From contig NC_092184.1 of assembly GCF_043641665.1 (NCBI RefSeq), positions 23,622,608-23,686,607 on the forward strand: DNA of 64,000 bases. Reading direction: 5' to 3'. The stretch comes from Enoplosus armatus. Lineage: Eukaryota > Chordata > Actinopteri > Centrarchiformes > Enoplosidae. Below are positions 54,430-64,000 of the stretch, in pieces. The notes beneath the pieces are model-generated. The model saw only the letters and a list, made by a program, of their open reading frames with translations, did no database searches and had not been told where the DNA came from. Numbering within the stretch: the first letter of the stretch is position 1; each line of letters starts with the position of its first letter. The position numbers and the translations under genes are program-made.

Positions 54430-54640
54430 CCTTTCCCGGGCCCCGCTGCGAGGGGCCAACAGGCGGCTGCACTTCAATCAGCAGCGGCCTGGCGGGGAAC
54501 AGCGGGCCGGGGCAGGCGTCTCCGTGGGCGGCATGGAGTTTGACCGTGGGGCGGCCTGTGAGGGGCCCCGCACCGTCCGTCCAGCCAGGGGCCTTTTAAC
54601 TCCGCGGGGCGCTGGTTTCCTACAGGGGTGATCACAGCGC
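54430..54640. promoter_or_regulatory. Isolated GC-rich block upstream of MEIS3
   Basis: About 200 bp rich in G+C and CpG (for example GGCCTGGCGGGGAACAGCGG and CTCCGCGGGGCGCTGG) sit in AT-rich surroundings, about 1.6 kb upstream of the MEIS3 first coding exon. There is no credible long open frame or splice pair. It could be a CpG island, alternative promoter or conserved enhancer. Confidence 0.35.
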
Positions 54641-57280
54641 TCAACCCCCTCCTACACTGAGCCGGTAATACAGCCGTGAAGCAGCGCCAATGGGCTGGAA
54701 AAGACCAATCCGAGGCTTGTTTTTCACTTTGTTAACAGGTTGAATGAAAAGGATTAACAGCGAAGTGTGCACCATCTGAAGACTTCATGTTTTCGGGGAT
54801 TTAGTCACAAGTTATAGCGAAAATATTAGAAACTGAAAGGGACTTCTTGAGTCAGTGTTTCCCTTCATCTTGGACCATAAATCTCAAGTCTCTCAAACAT
54901 TTATCTAACAGCCTATTATTTAAACATTTAGATTACACTCATTTACACCTCAAACACCACAGGATCTGTCATTTCTATCACTTCTCCTTGTGTCACACAC
55001 CTACCTTACTTTTTTCTACTTTATGTTAATGACAAACATATGTTGGTAAACCTGTGCTGAAAGGTGACACAACTGCAAAGAGGGCAGGCAGATGTCCTCC
55101 AACAACACACCCACATGGAGACAGAACCAGGTTTAATCAAAATAAATAAACTTATATAAAACAGCAGGGTAGAGTTAAATAAAACACAGAGAGAAATAAG
55201 TGTAAAGTAAGTCCTTTTATGGGAATTTCCTAAAACAAATTACCTTTTTGTGTTGTTTTATTTAAACCTTGATGTTCTGTTTGGAGTTTGATGTTTCAAA
55301 AGTAATGCAAACATGATTAAATACAATTGATTTCCATCTGCTCTATATCTGTGATTTGTGCTCCAGCCTCCCAAATCCCTAATAAGTCTGTCTGGATTTC
55401 TGTTAGAGAGCTTGTTCAGAAGAGGCCTGAGAGAGCAACGCTGGAAGTAAAGTAATCTGTTCCTTCCTTTTGAGGTCGTTAGAAGATTTTCTTGCAGCAT
55501 GTCCCGTGTGTTTTGTTGATTGAGCAAACGCACGTGTGGCGGCTGATTAAAATATAAAGAAATGGCTTCTTGTCTGAGAGCTCGGTGAATTCTCTCGCTG
55601 CAAGAAACGGACCCTTTTCCTGCATTACACAGCTGAATATCAGTCAGGCAGGTTCACCGTGGGACCATTCTGCATGTCAAGGCTGCTGCAGTTATTTGTC
55701 ACTCCCCGTCAAGGCTCAAGTGCTCGCTCCTCTGCACCCACCAAGGCCTGTTGAGCGCATGTGCATACACAGTGGTATGTGTGTGTCCGTGGCTTTGTGT
55801 GCTTGCTTGCTTACTTGTTCGCTTGCGTGCCGGAGGGTCAGTGTCAAGGTGCTCCTCTTCTAAGTTGGGCCTCACTGCAGGCGATGCCCTCGGCTAGAAA
55901 ACAGGAAACAACAAGCAGAGAGGGGAGCTGTGTTTATGAGGGTGTGTGAGTACAACTGTGGAAATGTACCTGCAAGATTACATGCGTCTTTGAGTCTCCC
56001 TGTGTGAAATGAGAAATAGAGTTGGTCACTGTAATCCCGCAAAGTTCTGACTAGATTGCAAACAAAAGATGGCAGACTCTGCTCTTTTACTCTTGTCCTT
56101 GTTTCTGCTGTTGGTGCAAACAGAAATGTGACATTGGCAGCCTGTTTAAATGGTAATGCATCATCTGCAAGGTGAAAAGCAACCACCTCTGCCGTCACCT
56201 CGCCGCAAAGTCTAGTTTACTGGACTCCACCAGGGAGAGAGATGGAGGGAGGCAGAGGGCCACCCAGCCTTGTTGACTCCAGTGACTCCACCATTAAGAA
56301 AATATGGCTGCCGTGACCCCTGGCAACCACACACAACCACCCGAAACATCAGAGAGCTGTGACCCTCCACCGCCTGCATGAGAGAGAGGGAGCGAAGTGA
56401 TGGAGGGAAGTAAAGGGAGAAAGAGAATATGAGGGAAAGAAACAGAGAATGGGGGGGGGGGCGCAGAGTGCATTTTTATGAGCCAGTGCCTCTCCAGTTT
56501 CTGGGTCGTCTGGCTGCATAGACATAAACTTTCACGCCCTCCCTCCCTCCCTCGCTCCCTCCATCTCTCCTGCTTTCTTCTAAATCCTCCTTTATCTGCC
56601 TGTTTGCAAACTTTCCCTCCAGGTTCTCTCGTTCTCCCCCAGCCGGGTCATTCCTCTTCCTTTATCTTCCCTGCTGTTTCTACCTGTTTGGGCAAGGCCT
56701 CTCACTTCAGTCCTCCACCATCTCTCCATCCTTCTCTCTGCCTTCCCCTCTCCATCTCTTTTTGTTTATAGTAAGCCAACACTACCTTTCCCCCTTCTGT
56801 TACTTTCTTCCTCTCCTCCTCCTCCTCTTCCCTGCCTCCCCTCCCCCCTCTTATAGATGGAGATTAACTAGGGAACGCTGCGCCATCCGTCCTCGTGACT
56901 GTTTGTTGTTAAGGAGATGGATGGAGGCTCCCTCTGCCAGCCCCACGCAGCCGCAATTACACCATCCGCCATGATGGATGGAGGGGAGGGAAAGGGGGGG
57001 GTGGGGGTGGGGGTGGAGAGAGGGAGACACAGAGAGGGGCATCTATCACGCCCCTTAATCTACCTGTCACTGCAAGGGGTTGGATGGAGGGGGGAGTGTG
57101 TGAGGGGAGGAGGTGAGTCGGCTTCACCCTGACTGATGGTCAAAGCTTTATTTCTTTTCTTCACACTGAATTTGTTTCTTCACTTTTTGGAGAATTGGGC
57201 CTGCAGGGACCGGACTCATTAAATGTCCTGATCACTCTAATTGATTTCCACGAGCTTATTGGGTTCTGTTGAACATACTC

Positions 57281-57318
<38 letters not shown>

Positions 57319-59116
57319 TTTGACAGGCATCAACATCAGTGCAGGAAGGGGGTTGCTGGGGCTGTAGAGGGAAGCACAGTGGAAACATCATTTTAGGATG
57401 AAGGATGAATATCTGTTTTTCCTACTTAAGTATCCTGGCGTAACCCTAACCCTGGAAAAGTAGTGAGAGTTAGTTTTCTTAGTTGGTGTTTTCTGACGTT
57501 GTTGACACAGAATCTCAGTGTCTTCTTGAGGGTGCAGAACAGAAACTGACCCACTTTCAACCTGCGGAGGTGAGGAGGTAAAACCACTGACAGCTGCTGA
57601 TTCTGAAAGTAAGTGGTAATCAGTCCGTACATGTTAAGTCTGTAGGTTTAAGATTGTTTTCTTCTTTCTTCTTTTCAGTTTTGCAGTTTTGTCAACAGGT
57701 TGCAGGTTTTAAATATCCTCCATTACATGGATCATAGTGTTTATTCTGCTGTGACATTATTCCCAAGTTTCTGATTTAACTCTAGAAAATATGGTGCGTT
57801 TGTCAAATCTTTATTCTAAACATAGATGTATCGAGGGCAGCCCCCCCCCCCCCTCCCCCAACACTCCCAGGCATCAACAGGTAATAAGATGCAGTTTCTG
57901 TTGCCCTTTTGCAGAAATGCAGGCTTTTCACAGACCCGTTTTTGCATAGACCTTATTATGGCATATACACATACACACACAATACAACACACACACTCCC
58001 ACGCTAAGTTGTTTACCATCCCATCTGCAGTTATTGCCTCTGCACCGTCGCCCACACACACTCACCTCTGCAGCGTCTTCAGCTCATCCTCATACCTGTT
58101 GAAGGTATCAGAGCAGTGACCTATCATCTAGTAAATCTGCATACATTACCTGTAATGCCTCTGCATTTTTTCCGACCACAATGCTACAGAAATATTATGA
58201 AAAGTAATCTGAGGTCTCCTACCCTCTACCCCTCCTCCTCCTCCCATCCCCATCTCCCTCCTCCACCTCCTCATCTGTCCAGAGGAGTGAGAGATGGGAT
58301 GGAGGGATTAATACTCTTCCGCCCAAGCCAACCCTGGGAATGATAGATGGACAGATGCAGGAAGGGAGCGGAGGAGGAGAGAGGGAGAGATTAAAGGAGA
58401 GAAGTCTGAGGGTTCATAAATCCAAAGTGGGAGACCTGGTCCCCATCACACACTAATAAGATCTGCAAGAAATCCATGATGAGGGAGAGAGAGAAGGGGG
58501 GGGGCGGAGATGGAGGGAGGAGGAGAGGGAGATGGGAGCGGTGTAATAGCATTAGATGTAATCTAATCATGGCAATAAGATGTGAATGGATGAGTGTGAG
58601 CATGGTGATTATGCAGAAGAGGGATGGTAGTGTGTTGATGAAGCTTTGAGGCGCGTGGACAACAGATCAACAGCGTTACAGTCTTCACCGTGAGGGAGCT
58701 TTCTGCTGCGAAACCATAAAAACTCTGTGTGTTCACTACAGTTTCTGTCACCCCAACTGTCACCAAATGAAGGCAACAGCAGCACAGTGGGTGCTACATC
58801 GTGGGTGCAAAAGGCCTCAATTTGATGTAAATGTGAAACGGGATCAAAGTGTGTGTGTGTGTGTGTGGTCATCATTATGTTGAGAATCAACTGTAAGTGC
58901 ATAAAGTGCAGCCGTGACCTGACTCGGATCAGATAGAGTGCTCCTTCACCCCCCCCCAAACATCCCTCCCCAACCTCTCCTCCATCCACCCGGCCACATT
59001 TTTCATGGCCCAGCTGTCGGAGGGCCATGATTGGTTGGCTCTGCAGACAGATAGCCGATAGGCTCTGATTAATAGTTGAGGCCCAAGAACTTCCTCATTG
59101 ATCAACAGGACAGGCT

Positions 59117-59160
59117 GCAGGAGGAGGAGGTGGAGGAGGAGGAGGAGGAGGAGGAGGAGA
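59117..59160. repeat. (GAG)n tract
   Basis: A purine trinucleotide repeat GGAGGAGGA with a few interruptions, just before the GT tract at 59224. Confidence 0.9.
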
Positions 59161-59221
59161 GAGAAAAAGCATGCCCTGTCGCTCTGCAAGTGCTGGCTGA
59201 TAACCCTGATAGTGGCTCTTA

Positions 59222-59223
<2 letters not shown>

Positions 59224-59292
<69 letters not shown>

Positions 59293-59475
59293 TGTTTACA
59301 ATAGCAAAGAGATGAGGGGATGTTAGAAACAGGATGAAATGGAAGCACTGCAGTGAAGAAGTGCCTCAGGTTTATTCACTTTCTCTCCATCTTTGAAGCT
59401 CTGTCTCTGTGCTGAGGTGTGTGTGATAGCATCTGTGAGTTTGCCATGAATACGAAAGCATGTGTGTTATCAAAC

Positions 59476-59544
<69 letters not shown>

Positions 59545-59589
59545 CCTATCTGGCTGGCTGCAAATGTCTGAGAGGCCTTTATGCATGTA

Positions 59590-59633
<44 letters not shown>

Positions 59634-59863
59634 TGTGTGTGTGTGTGTGTGTGTGTGAGTGTAGCTGAAATATACATGAAATATATTTATTGATATCTGG
59701 ATATCACCAGCAATCCACAAGAGGAAGTTCTATCCTGTTCTTTTGTATCCATCATACTTCATTCAAATGTGCTTTTGATGTAATTTATTCAAAGTATATG
59801 TATATTTGTACCTTTATAGAGTGTATCTGTTACAGTATCTAGGTGTGTGTGTATGTGTGTGTG

Positions 59864-59906
<43 letters not shown>

Positions 59907-60008
59907 CCCCTCCTGCTGCTCTGTCCAGCCTCTAGTTGATTGATGATCTCCACTCCCACAGGGTCAGCAGGGTCATGACCTCCCACTTTTGACCCCCTAC
60001 TGAGAGGG

Positions 60009-60052
<44 letters not shown>
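59224..60052. repeat. Cluster of long GT and AC tracts in alternating orientation
   Basis: Tracts are (GT)n at 59224-59290, (AC)n at about 59479-59540, (GT)n at about 59594-59658, (GT)n at about 59842-59907 and (AC)n at about 60010-60052. Because both orientations are present, neighbouring tracts are inverted repeats of each other. Confidence 0.95.
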
Positions 60053-60054
<2 letters not shown>

Positions 60055-60731
60055 CAGCCCATACAGAAACAGATGGCCTTGGAACAACTGGTGCTTCCTC
60101 ACATAAACACTCTCCATCAACATACACAACAACACGGCATCACATCCACAGAAACACAACACTAACTCACCAACAAATGCCCCATAACAACAGAAACGGT
60201 CACAATAAACACATTGTGCTGCCTTTTATTAAGAACAACAGAGAGTTTTGATTCCAGATGTTTTACAGAGAACGAGGATCAAGTTTGAAACACGTAGAAA
60301 TATCACACCCTAGTGATACTACAAGGTTATGACAGCTGATGAATATTGTAAAAAACAAACCATAACCTTTTATTCATACAAAAGCTAATGTGTCGGAAAC
60401 ATCCATTAAACAGTTGTTATTATTATAAACATTCAGTATGTTGGCCAAACTAAAGATAGCAAGGGAGAGGGAGCTTCTCTGCATTCCCAAATTAATAGTA
60501 ACTTTAAAAACATCTGTAAAGGCTCACAAAAATATCCTTAAAAACACCCAAACACCCAGTTGAAGCGCAGTGCTGGGAGACAGTTATGGATGGACAGTGA
60601 GGAGGAAGAGAACAGGATGGGCTGAGGGAGGAAATGGAGGAAGACGAGGACGATGATGAAGCAGTGCAGCCGGGCAGCACACCAGCTAAAATTAACTGTA
60701 CAAGAGCTCATCAGGTTATAATGCGATCTGA

Positions 60732-63138
60732 TCAGACCGTTCTTTTCTCCATCGTCTGCTGGGCAGCCATCTTCAGCCAGCTGACCACACGTTTCTCAAT
60801 CTCCTGAGAGGCAGAAAGACGGGACGACAGTGTGTTAGGAAATCACCACACATAAACACTTCATGTTCTTTTATAATGAAGTAACCATATATGAGTGTCA
60901 CTATGGATGGAGCTTAAGTACATCACTGTGGTAAATATTGTACTTTTTACTCCACCACATGTATTTGACTGCTACAGTTACTGGCTGAAAGCTCCAGAAA
61001 GCGTCCAGTAAGTGGACCTTGTGCTTGTCAAATATATGAGGACTTCATTATGCAGATTACACAATCACGTGTCACTGAGGCACATGTAACCTCTCTGGCT
61101 CTCTTGAGCGAGCGGCGGTCTGTGACTCTTCGACTCATCATGTCGGCGCAGTGAGCCGTGTCCTCGATGAAAACCGTCTGGGCTTCTTCTCCTTCGTCGG
61201 TCCTGTCCTGGACCACCGACAGCTCCTTCCATGGGTCGACTCCACCTGTGGCAATGACAATGTTTCTATTCCCTCACCTCACTGTCCCCTGACTCCACTT
61301 CACTTCACTTAGTTGAGTTTTGTCTCTAGTAAACCCGGTCTCACCGTTGACATAGAGGACCCTGAGTGTGTGGGGGTTGTCTCCTCCATAGTAAGTGTTT
61401 GTGAAGGCAATGCGTCCAGGCAGGGTATGCTGGGAAATACCAAACAGCATGAGACAGACATCAGTCTGGGCCTGCAGGGTCAGCATCCCAGAGAACGGAC
61501 ACGAGGCATCCTCACAAGTCTGGTCTACACACACACACAAATAAAGGGTGTCAGGACACAGAAAGAACAATAGTTGACTTCCTGTGTGTTGCTGCGTATG
61601 TGTGTGTGTGTGTGTGTAGTACAGAAGCCAAATTCGGTGCAGGTCTGGTAGGTCCACTGTCTCGCTGCTCTCCCCCCTGAGTGGAGGGACGTGTCCATCA
61701 GATCCCTCACTGTTTTCTCATGGGAGATGTCAAGACACGGTTCCTCGCTGGTGGCCTGATAGATCTGCAAACAAAGAAACAGAAAACATAGAAAACTCCT
61801 GCCCTCCTGCTGGCAAGAGAAATCCCAAATGGTTGCAGGTGGGGACCACAGGCCCGTCTCTGATGAGGAATTCATGAAAATGGCTCAACAGTGACATCTG
61901 GTGGTTATACTGCGACATACATGATATTTGAGGTCATCCTCGTGCGGTCAGAGAGTGTGTTTTTTGTACCTGTGCAAGCCTAACAAGGCGGTTGTAAGCC
62001 TCCACCTCGTCCTCACGTGCCTCGCTCTTATTGGTCATAACACCGCAGAGCTCATTAATAGACATGAGCACCCCTTCTTCGTTGTACTGCACTGTTCCCA
62101 TGACGATGTCGGCCAAGTTTTGCATCAACTCAATCTGAAGTACAGTTGTCAACAAAAGAGCAAAATGTGATGAAATTATCATGTAACACATGTAAAAACA
62201 TTATGGAGAAGCTCAATTCATTTGAATAGATTAGAAGTTATGATTTGATTAAAAAATATATACACATATGCACATCTGTAACACCTGAACATGTGTTGCA
62301 ACTGAGAGTGTGTGAAAACTAGTTAGTAATCAATGAGTGGTTGAAATAGAAAGTTAAAAGTACTGTATATACAGTCCAAATAGTTGACTAATAATTATGG
62401 ATAAAGAGTTGAAATAGTTGGATAAATGGTTGAAGCTTCTGCTACTAGAACAAATGCAATTGTGCAAATGCAAAAAAAAACAACCTAAAAAAGCCCAAAC
62501 GAGATGCCACAGAGGGTACTGTAACAACCACTAAGTTTTTCTCATAAAATCCAAAGCCGTCACCTGATCATCGAGATCCTTTGGGATCTGGCAGCAGCCA
62601 AAGTTCGTGGCCACCTGGCTGGCGTTGCCGCCCATCAGCGCTGCTTCCACAGCAGCAAAGGCTTCCCGCACACCGGCCAGACACTGCAGAGAGAGCATGA
62701 GGGTGAATTTAACACATGTGACAGACAGGAATGAAGTGCCTGTCATATGATGCATAGACATGCGGCTGCTTTCACACCTGTTTGGAGCCACCGACTGCTG
62801 CATTCATGAGACTCAAGCCAACAGTCTGAAACAGAGGAAATCACAGATATCAGAGTGAGAATGTGGTTATTTAAAGGAGGCATGCATCACTGCATCACAG
62901 ATACATTAATTAGTGATAATTAGCAATTCTGCATGTGTAATATGCAGGGCCGTGGGTACAACTGAGTCCACTCAGGTCATGTCCGTAATATTTCTGGGAA
63001 TGTGGGGAGTATTTTAAAAATCCTGGTAATATGCTAATATTGTGACCATGGTCAGTTTACATTGGTGTAGGCAGAGAAATCCAACTTGGCCTTGACAGGA
63101 GCAGAGGAGGCCACAGCTCCGAACACCAGGTGGGGAAA
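60732..63138 (-). CDS. PRSS16: PRSS16-like peptidase family S28 serine protease, 3' part
   Basis: Family S28 serine peptidases are lysosomal or secreted; PRSS16 is thymus-specific serine protease. Eight 3' exons are seen: 63138-63061, 62825-62778, 62683-62564, 62134-61970, 61764-61623, 61524-61345, 61245-61091 and 60803-60732. All are in frame, giving 319 residues plus stop; the human protein is about 514. Landmarks are PHLVFGAVASSAPVKAKLDF, GGSKQCLAGVREAF, RQWTYQTCTEFGFYQTCEDA, TNTYYGGDNP and NGGVDPW, which carries the expected catalytic Asp, then DTAHCADMM with the catalytic His. The exon with the nucleophile motif GGSY and the signal peptide lies beyond the right edge. FYQTCEDASCPFS matches PRSS16 better than DPP7 or PRCP, in my recollection. 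The intron at 61525-61622 has complementary repeats at its ends. Confidence 0.82.
60898..61015 (-). mobile_element. Fragment of the 186/37956 transposon family
   Basis: TTGTACTTTTTACTCCACCACATGTATTTGAC and the adjoining CAGTTACTGGCTGAAAGC resemble the CTACTCCAC-TTTATTTGAC region of the copy at 37956. The fragment lies in the last PRSS16 intron. Confidence 0.55.
61525..61622 (-). other. PRSS16: 98-nt PRSS16 intron with AC and GT ends
   Basis: On the transcribed strand the intron starts GTACT followed by about nine AC units and ends with about six TG units directly before the AG. The two arms are complementary and there is no pyrimidine tract at the 3' end. The flanking exon frames join correctly (GGCTTCT + ACCAG gives Phe-Tyr-Gln). 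Confidence 0.85.
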
Positions 63139-64000
63139 CTGCAGCAGGATTCAAGAGGAACACAGACAGAGGAGTGACAAGAGCCAAAATTATTAACATG
63201 TAGGTTGTTGCATTCATACAAGAGTAGAAAAAGCATGTAATGCCTTTCACAAACTCGGGGATACAAAATAAGATTTAAAGGGTGCTATTAAAGGACACAT
63301 CTGGCTATATTTTTCTTTCTGTCAACAAATCCCATGTGACGATCCAAGTGTTGTCTGTGTAGATAAAGCCTGATATGTCATATTCCTCTGTGCCACAGAG
63401 CTCCAACGTTTAAAAAAAAAAAAATGAAATGACATATTTGTGGTTCATGTTTGGTTTTGTAACTCAATGGGCTCGGCGCTGAGAGCCACAGACAGGAAGT
63501 CAGAAAGTACTGAGGGACGGACAAATACATTGTTGGTTTTGGTCTTTTCATATAGATTTTCAATGATCTTACTGCAGTGATCACAAATCAGAGCCATGTG
63601 TTAGTAACACGCTCAACATCTTCTACTTTTAGTTACTGGACTCTGTAAGGATCTAAGCGGTAGACATGATAGATGGTTGTAAATTCACTAAACGATAGGA
63701 AAGCAGCTTCAGTACGTCCTTTCTTATCTCCTGTAGGATGTGAACAAAACAGCAACATTCATGACAGGAAAGGAAATACTGCTTTCCTGCAGTTCTACAG
63801 CAGTACTCACATTGTGGCCTTTGACCAACTGGTCCCCCCCAGTGGATTTTCATACAAAGATTCTGGTTTGATATTTTTTATAAAATTATACAGAACTAAG
63901 AGAAATCTCCTCATAAATGCTCTCATAATCATGTTGTCTGGCATTAATTTAAAAATCTGTTTTGAAGAATTATCATTTAGAATTTAAGCGTGTGAGGGGA
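63139..64000 (-). other. PRSS16 intron running off the right edge
   Basis: I find no GGSY-type exon here, so the next upstream exon must be beyond 64000. The interval contains a MITE related to 44341-44846. Confidence 0.6.
63303..63620. mobile_element. MITE, relative of 44341-44846
   Basis: TCTGTCAACAAATCCCATG on the left and CATTGTTGGTTTTGGTCTTT on the right match the two ends of the MEIS3 intron 11 element; the interior (AGAGCTCCAACG, ACAGACAGGAAGTCAG) is less similar. Confidence 0.6.

Larger units (their letters stand above)
53880..60731. other. MEIS3-PRSS16 spacer
   Basis: No coding exon is recognised. It contains a GC-rich block at about 54430-54640, low-complexity purine or pyrimidine stretches (56390-57120 and 58230-58540), (GT)n at 57282-57314, and a dense cluster of long GT/AC tracts at 59224-60052. 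The apparent open frames are low-complexity or repeat-derived. Confidence 0.65.

Overview
This window is nuclear DNA from a ray-finned fish, most likely a percomorph teleost. It has spliced vertebrate genes with short GT-AG introns, very many long (CA)n/(GT)n microsatellites, a Tc1-type DNA transposon, and many short non-autonomous repeats of kinds common in spiny-rayed fish. I cannot name the species. There is no CRISPR array, operon or other prokaryotic feature.

Layout. Positions 1-11.9 kb hold no gene I can support, only dispersed repeats and microsatellites. DMAC2 (mitochondrial complex I assembly, + strand) runs from 12.14 to 16.13 kb, and its first intron carries a complete Tc1 element with an open transposase on the opposite strand. 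SIRT2 (NAD-dependent deacetylase, +) has 16 coding exons from 17.45 to 23.08 kb. RINL (SH2 and VPS9 Rab guanine-nucleotide exchange factor, +) runs from about 25.3 to 33.92 kb. A repeat-rich gene gap from 34 to 43.2 kb contains a decayed tandem array with coding-like periodicity. MEIS3 (TALE homeobox, - strand) has 12 coding exons from 52.83 down to 43.26 kb, with an upstream non-coding exon segment and a GC-rich region beyond it. A second gene-poor, microsatellite-rich gap runs from 53.9 to 60.7 kb. The last gene is the 3' two-thirds of a peptidase family S28 gene, probably PRSS16 (-), whose 5' exons lie beyond the right edge.

I rebuilt the five genes by joining exons at GT-AG sites. In each model every junction keeps the frame, and the four complete proteins come to about the expected family length or, for RINL, somewhat longer: DMAC2 255 aa, SIRT2 382 aa, RINL 798 aa, MEIS3 418 aa. 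DMAC2, SIRT2, RINL and MEIS3 all have human orthologues on 19q13, and SIRT2 and RINL are adjacent in the same orientation in human, so this is a conserved syntenic block. The genes do not form a pathway; they are ordinary neighbours.

I found no convincing new biological system. The observations most worth following are a 98-nt PRSS16 intron with complementary AC and GT repeats at its two ends; the young, apparently intact Tc1 copy; the 1.1-kb decayed array at 35.6-36.65 kb; a RINL start codon that appears split by an intron; and several splice sites whose pyrimidine tract is replaced by a TG microsatellite.
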